Below are positions 21,656-31,797 of a DNA stretch of 64,000 nucleotides, piece after piece. Below the pieces are notes generated by a model. It saw nothing but the letters and a program-made list of their open reading frames with translations, did no database searches and was not told the origin of the DNA. A program made the position numbers and the translations under genes. This DNA is from Gammaproteobacteria bacterium (lineage in GTDB: Bacteria > Pseudomonadota > Gammaproteobacteria > Pseudomonadales > Pseudohongiellaceae), in assembly GCA_009844085.1 (NCBI GenBank), contig VYCF01000014.1:48470-112469 (forward strand), given 5' to 3'. The first letter of the stretch is position 1; each line of letters begins with the position of its first letter.

Positions 21656-23631
21656 GTTCTCAGCGCTTCAACCTCATGTTGCCGTCCACCGGAGAGCTGC
21701 CGGAGAGCGCCATCGGAGCCTGCGCGGCCATACTCGGCAATTTCCTTGCTCAATTGGCCGCAAAATGCATCGAGTGTCATTATGCCCAGATCTTCACCTC
21801 CCCGTTTTCGCACCGACACGGTGCCGGACCGCGCCTCGCGGTCGCCGACGACCAGCAGATAAGGCGTCTTCTGTAATGTGTGTTCGCGGATTTTAAAGCC
21901 GATCTTTTCGTTTCTCAAGTCTGATTCGATCCTGAAGCCCTTGTTTTTCAAGGATTCTTCCACTTCCCGGCAATACTCCGCCTGATTGTCGGTTATATTC
22001 ATGACCACGGCCTGCACGGGCGCCAGCCAGACCGGCATGGCGCCGCCGAAATGCTCGATCAGCACGCCGATGAAACGCTCGAAAGAACCGAGCGCCGCGC
22101 GATGCAACATGACCGGGGTCTTGCGGCTGTTGTCTTCGTCCACGTATTGGGCGCCGAGGCGTTCCCCCATGAAAAAGTCCACTTGCATGGTGCCGCATTG
22201 CTGCAATCGGCCCATGCAATCGCGTAGCGAATATTCGATCTTGGGACCGTAGAACGCTCCCTCGCCCGGCACGAGTTCCCATTCTCGGCCGGTGGCGTCG
22301 AGCGCCTGGCGCAAGGCGTCTTCCGCACGGTCCCACAATTCGTCCGAGCCGACGCGTTTCTCCGGCCGCGTGGAAAGCCGCAGCAGCACATCGTCAAAGC
22401 CGAAATCCCGATAGACCTTGAACAACATTTGCATGAACTCCGCGACTTCCGACTGGATTTGCTCCTCGGTGCAGAAGATATGACCGTCATCCTGGACAAA
22501 ATTGCGCACACGCATCAGTCCATGCATGCTCCCGGACGGCTCGTAACGATGGCAGGAGCCGAATTCCGCCAGCCGCATCGGCAGGTCGCGATAGCTTTTC
22601 AGCCCCTGGTTGAACACCTGCACATGGCAGGGGCAGTTCATCGGCTTGATCGCGTATTGGCGATTGTCCGATTCCACGGTGAACATCTCTTCGGAGAACT
22701 TGGCGGCATGGCCGGACTTTTCCCACAGCGAAAAATCAACGAGTTGCGGCGTGTTGATTTCGAGATAGCCGTGATCGTCCTGCACTTTCTTCATGTAGGA
22801 CTGAATGATCTGGTAGATGGTCCAGCCTTTCGGATGCCAGAACACCATGCCCGGGGCCTCTTCCTGGAAATGGAACAGACCGAGTTGCCTGCCGAGCTTG
22901 CGGTGATCGCGTTTTTCGGCTTCTTCGATGCGTTGCAGATGTAGCCGCAACTCCTTCGCGTTGGGCCAGGCGGTGCCATAGATGCGTTGCAGCATTTCCC
23001 GGCTTGAGTCGCCGCGCCAATAGGCGCCGGCGACCGAAGTCAGCTTGAATGCCTTGAACTTGCCGGTGCTGGGTACGTGCGGCCCGCGGCACAGGTCGAT
23101 GAATTCGCCCTGGCGATAGAAGGAAAGCGGCTCGTCGGAAGGAATAGACTCGATGATTTCGACCTTGTAATGCTCGCCCATTTCGCGGAACAACTGCACC
23201 GCTTCGTCGCGTTCGAGCAACTTGCGCTCGACGCCGAGATCTTCCTTGACGATTTCCGCCATGGATTGCTCGATGGCGCTGAGATCTTCGGGCGTGAAAG
23301 GCCGGCTGAATGCGAAATCGTAATAGAAACCGTGTTCTATGACGGGACCGATGGTGACCTGGGCTTCGGGAAACAATCGCTGCACGGCCTGGGCCATGAG
23401 ATGGGCGCAGGAATGGCGCAACACTTCGATGCCGTCGCTGTCGCGCTCGGTCACGATCGCCACGCTGGCGTCCTGTTCGACAAGGTAGGAGGTATCGACC
23501 AGCCGGTCGTCCACGCGGCCGGCGAGCGCGGCCTTGGCCAGGCCCGGGCCAATGGAATGCGCGATCTCGGCTACGGAGACCGGCTGTTCGTAATCTCTGG
23601 TGCTGCCGTCCGGCAAGGTAACCGTCAGCAT
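21652..23631 (-). CDS. thrS: threonyl-tRNA synthetase
   Basis: A 659-residue class II synthetase. A TGS domain (residues 1-60), the editing domain ([18 protein letters not shown]), the catalytic core ([10 protein letters not shown], then the motif 2 region [20 protein letters not shown]) and a C-terminal anticodon domain are all present. It is ~17 residues longer at the C-terminus than the E. coli enzyme. It follows tRNA-Val by about 20 bp and is coupled to infC by a 4-bp overlap. Confidence 0.97.
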   Translation of the reverse strand: MLTVTLPDGSTRDYEQPVSVAEIAHSIGPGLAKAALAGRVDDRLVDTSYLVEQDASVAIVTERDSDGIEVLRHSCAHLMAQAVQRLFPEAQVTIGPVIEHGFYYDFAFSRPFTPEDLSAIEQSMAEIVKEDLGVERKLLERDEAVQLFREMGEHYKVEIIESIPSDEPLSFYRQGEFIDLCRGPHVPSTGKFKAFKLTSVAGAYWRGDSSREMLQRIYGTAWPNAKELRLHLQRIEEAEKRDHRKLGRQLGLFHFQEEAPGMVFWHPKGWTIYQIIQSYMKKVQDDHGYLEINTPQLVDFSLWEKSGHAAKFSEEMFTVESDNRQYAIKPMNCPCHVQVFNQGLKSYRDLPMRLAEFGSCHRYEPSGSMHGLMRVRNFVQDDGHIFCTEEQIQSEVAEFMQMLFKVYRDFGFDDVLLRLSTRPEKRVGSDELWDRAEDALRQALDATGREWELVPGEGAFYGPKIEYSLRDCMGRLQQCGTMQVDFFMGERLGAQYVDEDNSRKTPVMLHRAALGSFERFIGVLIEHFGGAMPVWLAPVQAVVMNITDNQAEYCREVEESLKNKGFRIESDLRNEKIGFKIREHTLQKTPYLLVVGDREARSGTVSVRKRGGEDLGIMTLDAFCGQLSKEIAEYGRAGSDGALRQLSGGRQHEVEALRT

Positions 23632-23652
23632 GTTTCTTCCCGATCCGTGAAT

Positions 23653-23729
<77 letters not shown>

Positions 23730-23779
23730 GCGTGCCGCCGTTCGAATCCGGAAAGACCGGTTTCCGGCGGAGAGCGGCG

Positions 23780-23809
23780 ATTATACGAGGTTGCGGCCCG
23801 CGCTGTCAC
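23780..23809 (-). promoter_or_regulatory. sigma-70 promoter for tRNA-Val and probably the thrS operon
   Basis: On the minus strand GTGACA (23804-23809) and TATAAT (23780-23785) are separated by 18 bp, with the -10 box exact. The predicted start is ~45 nt upstream of the tRNA 5' end, and the discriminator is GC-rich, as is common for stringently controlled tRNA genes. No terminator is visible between tRNA-Val and thrS. Confidence 0.68.
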
Positions 23810-23819
23810 CGGCATTTTC

Positions 23820-25823
<2,004 letters not shown>

Positions 25824-25838
25824 GAAATTTCCTTTCTA

Positions 25839-25879
25839 GGCGACCAGGCAAAGTCGCCAGCTAGCCAACCATATATGGT
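25839..25879. promoter_or_regulatory. inverted repeats in the uvrB leader region
   Basis: Two symmetric sites lie between the uvrB start and the upstream repeat element. GGCGAC (25839-25844) pairs with GTCGCC (25853-25858) and could fold in the uvrB leader. ACCATATATGGT (25868-25879) is a perfect 12-bp palindrome that could be a protein-binding site. It is not a LexA box. Function is unknown. Confidence 0.35.
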
Positions 25880-25902
25880 AACAACAATGGTTCCTCAGCT
25901 CT

Positions 25903-26040
25903 GCACGATGTGAGTCGCCGTCGGGCTGTGAGGTATTCAGCGGGCGTGCGAGGCATGGATGCCGAGCCCGAAGCCTACAGGGACGTATTTACGGCGTCCG
26001 CTGTATACCTCACAGCCCGGCGGCGACGGATTGAAGCCAC
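25903..26040 (+). repeat. interspersed structured element, copy A (~138 bp)
   Basis: Begins GCACGATGTGAGTCGCCGTC and ends GGCGACGGATTGAAGCCAC. Between the ends lie a copy-specific arm GGGCTGTGAGGTAT (25923-25936), the shared core (TCAGCGGGCG, then a GGCAT/ATGCC mini-hairpin at 25952-25963, then GCCTACAGGGACGTATTTAC) and the matching arm ATACCTCACAGCCC (26005-26018). The arms are exact reverse complements, and the stem continues into CAGCGGGCG/CGTCCGCTG with one mismatch and one G-T pair. Lies between divergent uvrB and tRNA-Asn. No terminal repeats of transposon type and no T-run are present. Confidence 0.88.
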
Positions 26041-26047
26041 TGACATT

Positions 26048-26076
26048 TTGACGCTAGAGCGGATTGTCGGTAGTAT
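26048..26076 (+). promoter_or_regulatory. sigma-70 promoter for tRNA-Asn
   Basis: TTGACG (26048-26053) and TAGTAT (26071-26076) are spaced by exactly 17 bp. The predicted start falls ~33 nt before the tRNA. The -35 box begins 8 bp after the end of repeat copy A. Confidence 0.65.
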
Positions 26077-26115
26077 TCGTCGCTCGCTGACCGGCGCCGG
26101 TCCGGTTCGCGACTT

Positions 26116-26190
26116 TGCCCAATAGCTCAATGGTAGAGTAGGTGACTGTTAATCACTTGGTTCCTGGTTCGAGTCCAGGTTGGGCAGCCA
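26116..26190 (+). tRNA. tRNA-Asn (anticodon GTT)
   Basis: A 75-nt tRNA with acceptor stem TGCCCAA/TTGGGCA, D arm GCTC…GAGT, anticodon loop CTGTTAA (anticodon GTT), T arm CCTGG/CCAGG with loop TTCGAGT, and encoded CCA at 26188-26190. The ATG of the periplasmic cyclophilin begins 20 bp later, so the two may share a transcript. Confidence 0.96.
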
Positions 26191-26209
26191 GATTTCCAGG
26201 AGTCAAGAC

Positions 26210-26770
26210 ATGCGATCCCTTCTCTTCACCCTTCTGCTCAGCTTGAGCGCCGCGGTTTCCGCGCAGGAAAATCCCGTCGTCGTCATGGAAACCAGCATGG
26301 GTTCCATCGTCATCGAATTGTGGGAAGACCGGGCGCCGGTTACCGTGGAAAACTTTCTGCGTTATACCGACAACGACTTCTTCAGCGGCCTGGTTTTCCA
26401 TCGGGTGATTTCCGGATTCATGATCCAGGGCGGCGGAATGGACGAGAATCTCGTACAGAAGTCCACCTACGATCCGATCGTCAACGAGGCGCAGGCCGAC
26501 GTGGGCAATGACCGCGGCACCATTGCCATGGCGCGGACCAACGTCGTCGACAGCGCCACCAGCCAGTTCTTCATCAACCTCGTCGACAATGACTTCCTCA
26601 ACCATACCAACCGAACGCCCCAGGGCTTCGGCTATGCCGTCTTCGGCGCCGTGATCGAGGGAATGGACGTAGTCGACGCGATCGCCGCGGTAGAGACCGC
26701 GCCCGGCCGGGGCGGGCACCAGAACGTGCCGGTAGAGCCGGTCACCATCGTCTCGGTAAGCCGACGATAA
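26210..26770 (+). CDS. periplasmic peptidyl-prolyl cis-trans isomerase, cyclophilin type (PpiA-like)
   Basis: A 186-residue cyclophilin with a signal peptide (MRSLLFTLLLSLSAAVSA, likely cut before QE), so it acts in the periplasm. Active-site segments FHRVISGFMIQGGGM and [18 protein letters not shown] are intact. GGAG at 26199-26202 supports the ATG at 26210; an earlier start would lie inside tRNA-Asn. It is the second cyclophilin in the window; the first (4214) is cytoplasmic. Confidence 0.93.
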   Translation: MRSLLFTLLLSLSAAVSAQENPVVVMETSMGSIVIELWEDRAPVTVENFLRYTDNDFFSGLVFHRVISGFMIQGGGMDENLVQKSTYDPIVNEAQADVGNDRGTIAMARTNVVDSATSQFFINLVDNDFLNHTNRTPQGFGYAVFGAVIEGMDVVDAIAAVETAPGRGGHQNVPVEPVTIVSVSRR

Positions 26771-26781
26771 AATACGACCGG

Positions 26782-28755
26782 CTATTTCTTGAAAAGGCGA
26801 GTGACGTTTTCCTGTTGCGGCAAGGCGGGATCGTGTTGCGTGTTCCATAGCGGATCGATGACCTCTTCCTTCGGGTCGAAACCGTCCACCGCCTCTTTTA
26901 GCACGAACTGAATCTCCTCCAGATCGAATTCGCCGCAGGCTTGCTCAAGCCGGGCCAGCAGCGTTTCGAGCCGCTCCCAACCCAGCGTTTCCTCTTCCGC
27001 GCGCAAGATCTTGGGATGTTCGGTGCCGGTCACCGATTCGCCGATCATGAGTTCCTCGCGCAGTTTTTCGCCCGGCCGCAGGCCGGTGTATTCGATGGCG
27101 ATATCCCCGCGATAGGTATTGCCGTCCCGCACGTCATAGCCCATCAGGTGAATCATCTTGCGCGCCAGGTCGACGATGCGGATCGGCTCGTGCATGTCGA
27201 GCACGAATACATCGCCGCCGGTCGCCATCGAGCCGGCCTGGATCACGAGTTCTGCCGCTTCCTGCACCGTCATGAAATATCGCGTCACCTCGGGATGGGT
27301 GACCGTAACGGGCCCGCCCGCGCTGATCTGGCGCCGGAACAGGGGCACGACCGAACCCGAGGAACCGAGCACGTTGCCGAAACGCACCATGCTGAATTTC
27401 GTCGAGCCGCCGCCTTGGGCCATGGCTTGCAGAACCTGTTCCGCGAGCCGCTTGGTCGCGCCCATGTAATTGGTCGGGCGCACCGCCTTGTCGGTCGAAA
27501 TCAGCACGAAATTGCTGACGCCGTGCTTGCGCGCCGCCTGTGCCGCGACCAGGGTGCCGAAGACATTGTTGCTGACGCCTTCGAAGATGTTCTTTTCCAC
27601 CATCGGCACCTGCTTGTACGCGGCGGCGTGGTAGATCGTTTCAATGCGGAAGGTCTCGATCAGGTTTTCCATGTGGCCCCGGTTGCAGACGGAGCCAAGC
27701 AGGGCGACGATTTCGATTCGGGCTGCGCCTTCGTTCGCCTCTTCTGTTGATTGCTCTCGTGTGCCCAGGCGCTTGCGCAATTCGTTCTCGATTTCATAGA
27801 GTCCGAACTCGGAAGAATCGAGCAACACCAGGCGGGCCGGGTTGACGTTGATGATCTGCCGGCAAAGTTCGGAACCGATCGAGCCGCCGGCGCCGGTCAC
27901 GAGTACGGACTTGCCCGTGATGCAGGCGCCAAGCAGGCGCTGACTCGGCGGCACGATGTCGCGCCCGAGCAGATCCTCGATGTCGATTTCCCTCACTTCG
28001 TGCACTTCCACCTTGCCCGACACCATGTCGAACAGGTCGGGCACCGTCTTCACATGAACCGGCAGATGTTCGAGCCGATTGATGATCTCCTTGCGTTCGG
28101 CGTGAGTGGCCGAGGGAATCGCGAGCAGAATCTGCCGCGCCGACCAGGTTTCGATGAGTTCGTACAGCGATTTGGGGCTATAGACGCGAATGCCGTGCAC
28201 CGTGCTGCCGATCATGCGATGGCTGTCGTCGACGAAAGCCACGGGCAGATACTGGTCTCCGCTTTGCAAGGCAACGAGCAATTGCATGCCGGAAGACCCT
28301 GCGCCATAGATGATTACCGGTTCCTTCGGCCTGAAGTTCTGGATCAGCGCCTGGGTCATGGCCTTGACCAGAAAACGGCTGCCGCCGGTGAACAGCAGGG
28401 CCAGCATCCAGAAAATCGGAAACAGCGAATAATCGAGCGCCTCGGGCGGCAGGGAAAGGAAACAGGCCGCGGCAACGAGACAGGTGGCGAAAGTCACCGC
28501 CTTCAGCAACTGAAAAACGAATTGCAATCCCAGGTAGAGAACCAGCGCCCGATATACGCCCATACGCATGAACACGAGCAGGCTGAATGCGACGGCGGCG
28601 GCAAGATAGGCCTGGAACAATTGACTTTGCGCACCGAAATCGCCGCCGAGCAGGCCGAAGGAAAGCGACAGCGCCGCGACCAGCATGACGGCGTCCGCCA
28701 GCAATAGTCCGACCAGCTTGACGGTGCGGGAAAGCGGGAAATTGTACAAATGCAT
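26782..28755 (-). CDS. membrane-bound UDP-GlcNAc 4,6-dehydratase-like protein (WbpM/PglF/CapD family)
   Basis: A 657-residue large-form SDR dehydratase. The first ~150 residues hold four hydrophobic segments. A first Rossmann region (PVIIYGAGSSGMQLL) is followed by the catalytic SDR domain (VLVTGAGGSIGSELC). The active-site segment STDKAVRPTNYMGATKR has methionine where ordinary SDRs have tyrosine (MxxxK), as in PglF and WbpM. The expected product is a 4-keto-6-deoxy UDP-sugar for QuiNAc/FucNAc-type O-antigen or glycan. It follows the sugar-phosphate transferase gene after 4 bp, the WbpL-WbpM pairing. Confidence 0.9.
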   Translation of the reverse strand: MHLYNFPLSRTVKLVGLLLADAVMLVAALSLSFGLLGGDFGAQSQLFQAYLAAAVAFSLLVFMRMGVYRALVLYLGLQFVFQLLKAVTFATCLVAAACFLSLPPEALDYSLFPIFWMLALLFTGGSRFLVKAMTQALIQNFRPKEPVIIYGAGSSGMQLLVALQSGDQYLPVAFVDDSHRMIGSTVHGIRVYSPKSLYELIETWSARQILLAIPSATHAERKEIINRLEHLPVHVKTVPDLFDMVSGKVEVHEVREIDIEDLLGRDIVPPSQRLLGACITGKSVLVTGAGGSIGSELCRQIINVNPARLVLLDSSEFGLYEIENELRKRLGTREQSTEEANEGAARIEIVALLGSVCNRGHMENLIETFRIETIYHAAAYKQVPMVEKNIFEGVSNNVFGTLVAAQAARKHGVSNFVLISTDKAVRPTNYMGATKRLAEQVLQAMAQGGGSTKFSMVRFGNVLGSSGSVVPLFRRQISAGGPVTVTHPEVTRYFMTVQEAAELVIQAGSMATGGDVFVLDMHEPIRIVDLARKMIHLMGYDVRDGNTYRGDIAIEYTGLRPGEKLREELMIGESVTGTEHPKILRAEEETLGWERLETLLARLEQACGEFDLEEIQFVLKEAVDGFDPKEEVIDPLWNTQHDPALPQQENVTRLFKK

Positions 28756-28759
28756 CCGA

Positions 28760-29812
28760 TTATCGACCTTGTTCCGTGGCAGGCACTCCGGCGGCCTGGG
28801 CTTTGGCGTCGGGTACCCCGGCGCCGAGACGCAACGAAAGCAACACGAGCGGCGCCAGCCCTGCCAATGCCAGCGGCATGCCCCATTGTGGCCGGATCAC
28901 CGTCCCCCATGCAAGCGGCGCCAGCCACAAGCAGTTAAGCGCCAGAATCGCCAACGTCACCCGGCGGTGGCTGCCGAGCCGCACGACCGCGTGCTGATAG
29001 GCATGACAGCAATGCCCCTCATACCACCTGTCACCCCTAACAATCCGGCGAACAAGCGTCACAGTAGCGTCGCTGACAAAAACGCCGAGCAACAAAAACC
29101 AGGTCCAGACCGTCATGCTGCCATGCAGCATGCTCAACAACGCCAGCACTCCGAGACCGAAACCGATGAAATTGCTGCCCGCGTCCCCCATGAAAATCCG
29201 CGCCGGAGGCCAATTCCACGCGAGAAATCCCAGCGCCAGCGCACCAAACCCGGCGCTCAACAACCCCAGCACGACATCGTCCGCCGAGACCCCAATCATG
29301 AAACCCAGCACCGAGACGAATACAAGTTCGCTTGCCGCGAGCCCATCGATGCCGTCCATGAAGTTATAAAGATTGAGCAGCCAGACCAGGGCCAGCACCG
29401 CCAACGCATCAAGCAAGAGCGACTCGCCAAGCGCAAAGAAATAGAAATCTATCGAAGGCGCTCCCCCCACCCACGAAACCGCCCAGATCGCCGCCGCGAA
29501 TTGCGCCGGCATACGCCAGCCCAGCGACAACTTCCAGAGATCGTCGAACAGACCGACCAAGGCGACAAGGGCGCCCCCGGCCAGGGCCAGAAACTCACGC
29601 GACGGAACGCTGCCCTGCAAATAATACGCGCCTGCATAAGCCAAGAACAGCACTGCAATGACAGCACCACCCCCGACCGGCTTCGCTTCCTCATGCAAAC
29701 TGCGTGAGACCGGAAAATCCAACATCCCGCCACGCAACGCAAACCGCCGAATTGCGCCGGTCAACAAAAAAGAGGCAATAAACAGTCCGCCGAGAACAGC
29801 CGCGAGCAACAT
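28760..29812 (-). CDS. undecaprenyl-phosphate sugar-1-phosphate transferase (WecA/WbpL-like, GT4 family)
   Basis: A 350-residue polytopic membrane protein of the MraY/WecA family. The conserved acidic sites are GLFDDLWKL, NFMDGIDGLA and IFMGDAGSNFIGFGL, and the basic cytoplasmic loop RRIVRGDRWYEGHCCHAYQH resembles the HIHH-type substrate loop. It probably moves an amino-sugar phosphate to undecaprenyl phosphate to start O-antigen synthesis. The exact sugar is not readable. It pairs with the dehydratase downstream; no further O-antigen genes are next to them. Confidence 0.88.
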   Translation of the reverse strand: MLLAAVLGGLFIASFLLTGAIRRFALRGGMLDFPVSRSLHEEAKPVGGGAVIAVLFLAYAGAYYLQGSVPSREFLALAGGALVALVGLFDDLWKLSLGWRMPAQFAAAIWAVSWVGGAPSIDFYFFALGESLLLDALAVLALVWLLNLYNFMDGIDGLAASELVFVSVLGFMIGVSADDVVLGLLSAGFGALALGFLAWNWPPARIFMGDAGSNFIGFGLGVLALLSMLHGSMTVWTWFLLLGVFVSDATVTLVRRIVRGDRWYEGHCCHAYQHAVVRLGSHRRVTLAILALNCLWLAPLAWGTVIRPQWGMPLALAGLAPLVLLSLRLGAGVPDAKAQAAGVPATEQGR

Positions 29813-29854
29813 GGCGAGGGTTCGCAGGAAAAAAGCGATTATATCCCCGAATAC

Positions 29855-29990
29855 GCACTATGTGAGTCGCCGTCTGGTGGGTGGTGTTCAGCGGGCGTCC
29901 GAGACATGGATGTCGAGGCCGAAGCGTACAGGGATGTATTCACAGCGTCCGCTGAACACCACCCACCAGACGGCGACGGATCGAAGCCAC
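29855..29990 (+). repeat. interspersed structured element, copy B (~136 bp)
   Basis: Same ends as copy A (GCACTATGTGAGTCGCCGT … GGCGACGGATCGAAGCCAC) and same core (CATGGATGTCGAGGCCGAAG, then TACAGGGATGTATTCACAGC). The arms are unrelated to copy A: CTGGTGGGTGGTGT on the left and ACACCACCCACCAG on the right, exact reverse complements. The core mini-hairpin is GACAT/ATGTC at 29903-29914. It lies 42 bp upstream of the WecA-like gene, and its other end faces the comEA terminator. Confidence 0.88.
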
Positions 29991-30023
29991 AAAACCAAGC
30001 GCTTCCGACAGATCCGGAAGCGC
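29991..30023 (-). terminator. intrinsic terminator of comEA-like gene
   Basis: On the minus strand GCGCTTCCG (30015-30023) pairs perfectly with CGGAAGCGC (29999-30007) around a 7-nt loop and is followed by TTGGTTTTG. It lies 17 bp after the comEA-like stop codon. Confidence 0.7.
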
Positions 30024-30039
30024 CTGATCCTGTAAGGGT

Positions 30040-30348
30040 TTACTCGCTTTCCAGCACGATCCGGTCGCGATTCCGCTCCAGCGTGCCCGGCCCGATGCCC
30101 TTCACTTCCATCAATTCATCGACCGTCTTGAAGGCCCCGAACATCTCGCGATAGGCGACGATTTCCTGGGCCTTGACCAGGCCCACGCCGTCCAGCGCGG
30201 CGGCGATGGCGGCGGCATCGGCGGAGTTGATGTCGATCTGCGCCATTTCCCCGGCGCCGGCAACCGGGTCATCGGCGGCCAGGCTCGCGGGAGCGGCGAG
30301 CAGTGAAAACAGAAAAATTGCAATGGCAAACCAGTTGGTCTTGGTCAT
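30040..30348 (-). CDS. ComEA-like helix-hairpin-helix protein
   Basis: A 102-residue exported protein: signal peptide at residues ~1-24 (ending ASLAADD), then tandem helix-hairpin-helix motifs (IDINSADAAAIAAALDGVGL and VDELMEVKGIGPGTLERNRD). ComEA proteins bind incoming double-stranded DNA in the periplasm during natural transformation. Many gammaproteobacteria have small ComEA-like proteins outside com operons, so a competence role is inferred only. It has its own terminator. Confidence 0.85.
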   Translation of the reverse strand: MTKTNWFAIAIFLFSLLAAPASLAADDPVAGAGEMAQIDINSADAAAIAAALDGVGLVKAQEIVAYREMFGAFKTVDELMEVKGIGPGTLERNRDRIVLESE

Positions 30349-30370
30349 GGTCGTATCCTCATCCGTAATG

Positions 30371-30398
30371 AAAAAAAGAAACAGCCTTTCGGCTGCTC
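30371..30398 (-). terminator. intrinsic terminator after pyrF
   Basis: On the minus strand CAGCC-GAAA-GGCTG (30382-30395), a GNRA-type tetraloop hairpin, is followed by TTTCTTTTTTT. It ends the leftward gyrA-to-pyrF gene run. Confidence 0.85.
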
Positions 30399-30404
30399 AA
30401 AAGA

Positions 30405-31139
30405 CTAGTACGGATTCGGCGGATTGCCTGAAACGGCGGAAACAAATTCGGAGAGCGCCGCCTGGGGGTCTTCGGCGCGGGTGATGGGACGCCCGACCAC
30501 AAGGTAATCCGCGCCGGCGGCAACGGCTTCGGCCGGCCCCATGACACGCTTCTGATCGCCGCGCGCATCGCCGGGACGACGGATTCCGGGCGTCACCAGC
30601 AGAAATTCCCGAGGCAACTCCTTGCGCAGCGCGGCGACTTCGCCTGCCGAGCAGACCACGCCGCCGAGATGAGACTCAAGGCAGAGGCGGGCGAGCCGCA
30701 CAACCTGCTCGCGGGAGCCGCCCTGCACTCCCAGTTGCGAGAGATCCCGATCGTTCAGGCTCGTGAGCACCGTAACGCCGATGATGTGCGGACGCCGGCA
30801 ATCGGCGCCCGCGAGCGCCCCGGCGGCGGCTTCGAGCATCGCCTTGCCGCCGGATGCATGCACATTCAACATCCAGACGCCAAGCTCCAGCGCGGCGGCG
30901 CGTACAGCGCCGGCCACGGTGTTCGGGATGTCGTGAAACTTGAGGTCGAGAAAGATTTCGAAGCCGCGCTTGCCGACTTTCTTCACCAGGGTGGGACCGC
31001 AGGAAGTGAACAGTTCCTTGCCTATCTTCACCCGGCAATTGTCGGGGTCGAGCCGGTCCAGCAGGCGCAGAACTTCCTTTTCCGTGGCGAAATCGAGCGC
31101 GACGATTATGCGCTTGCGGTTTTCTTCATTGACGAGCAT
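30405..31139 (-). CDS. pyrF: orotidine 5'-phosphate decarboxylase
   Basis: A 244-residue enzyme for the last step of UMP synthesis. The signature DLKFHDIPNT at residues 65-74 holds the catalytic Asp-Lys-Asp array, and the C-terminal phosphate loop VTPGIRRPGD is present. It lies 3 bp after lapA. In E. coli lapB lies between lapA and pyrF; here it does not. Confidence 0.96.
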   Translation of the reverse strand: MLVNEENRKRIIVALDFATEKEVLRLLDRLDPDNCRVKIGKELFTSCGPTLVKKVGKRGFEIFLDLKFHDIPNTVAGAVRAAALELGVWMLNVHASGGKAMLEAAAGALAGADCRRPHIIGVTVLTSLNDRDLSQLGVQGGSREQVVRLARLCLESHLGGVVCSAGEVAALRKELPREFLLVTPGIRRPGDARGDQKRVMGPAEAVAAGADYLVVGRPITRAEDPQAALSEFVSAVSGNPPNPY

Positions 31140-31142
31140 CGG

Positions 31143-31439
31143 TTAATCGCCGGTCTTGAGTTCTTCGATTTCCTGCCGGGCCGCGGCCAGTTGCCGGGAC
31201 AGTTTCCTGAACCTGCTGTTTCTCCGGAATCCCTGGAACAGTCGCAGGCCGAGCAGGAGTCCCAGGGCGCCGCCGATGACGAACGCGCCGAGAATCCAGA
31301 TCGAGACGGCTTGCGGCGGCAGCCGCCAGTCGCCCAGGCCTACCGCTACCGGAGTGTCGTTGTACCAGGCGAAAGCCACCGTGGCGACAAATACGCAAAC
31401 TACGAAGAATCCGGCCAGCAATCGCTTCAATGTGCGCAT
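31143..31439 (-). CDS. lapA: lipopolysaccharide assembly protein A domain protein (LapA/YciS-like)
   Basis: A 98-residue inner membrane protein with two hydrophobic segments (residues ~5-25 and ~45-68) and a C-terminal basic coiled helix (RLFQGFRRNSRFRKLSRQLA). The WYNDTPVAVGL loop between the segments is typical of LapA. In E. coli LapA works with LapB to couple LPS synthesis to FtsH degradation of LpxC. lapB is not adjacent here. Confidence 0.85.
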   Translation of the reverse strand: MRTLKRLLAGFFVVCVFVATVAFAWYNDTPVAVGLGDWRLPPQAVSIWILGAFVIGGALGLLLGLRLFQGFRRNSRFRKLSRQLAAARQEIEELKTGD

Positions 31440-31482
31440 AAGTGACGCGCGAATTCCTTGCCGGACGCGGCCGGCCCGACAA

Positions 31483-31791
31483 TCAGAAGCCTGCGGCCCC
31501 TTCGGCCAGCATGCTGTCGTTCACCCGCTCGCGCAGTTCCTTGCCGGGCTTGAAATGCGGCACGTATTTGCCGGGCAGCGATACCGGGATGCCGGTACGG
31601 GGATTCCTGCCCACGCGGGGCAGGCGGTAGTGCAGGGAAAAACTTCCGAAGCCCCGAATCTCGATCCGACGCCCCTGGGACAGTACCCACGCCATGTGGT
31701 CCACGGTCGCCTTGACCGCAAGTTCCACATCCTTGGACGAAAGCTGGTCCTGTTTCGCGGCAATCTGATCGATCAATTCGGATTTCGTCAT
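31483..31791 (-). CDS. ihfB: integration host factor subunit beta
   Basis: A 102-residue HU/IHF-family protein, partner of IhfA. It begins [20 protein letters not shown], includes the beta-arm [20 protein letters not shown] and ends with the [12 protein letters not shown] helix. It follows rpsA after 6 bp, the canonical rpsA-ihfB order. Confidence 0.97.
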   Translation of the reverse strand: MTKSELIDQIAAKQDQLSSKDVELAVKATVDHMAWVLSQGRRIEIRGFGSFSLHYRLPRVGRNPRTGIPVSLPGKYVPHFKPGKELRERVNDSMLAEGAAGF

Positions 31792-31797
31792 TACACT

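Noticed and set aside
25868..25879. ACCATATATGGT upstream of uvrB as a LexA (SOS) box
   Set aside because: It is a perfect palindrome but lacks the CTG…CAG ends of a gammaproteobacterial LexA site. Kept only as an unexplained palindrome.
25910..26125. A shared peptide (MDAEPEAYRDVFTAS-like) encoded by the element core, with several silent differences between copies
   Set aside because: The frame is open from a GTG in copies A and C, but copy B is one base shorter in each arm and copy D one base shorter in the hairpin, so the frame relative to the ends is not kept. Paired arms explain the pattern better than coding.
29855..29990. Repeat copies as intrinsic terminators
   Set aside because: The stems are long, but no T-run follows either end, and most copies lie between gene starts. 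The real terminator of comEA is the separate hairpin at 29999-30023.
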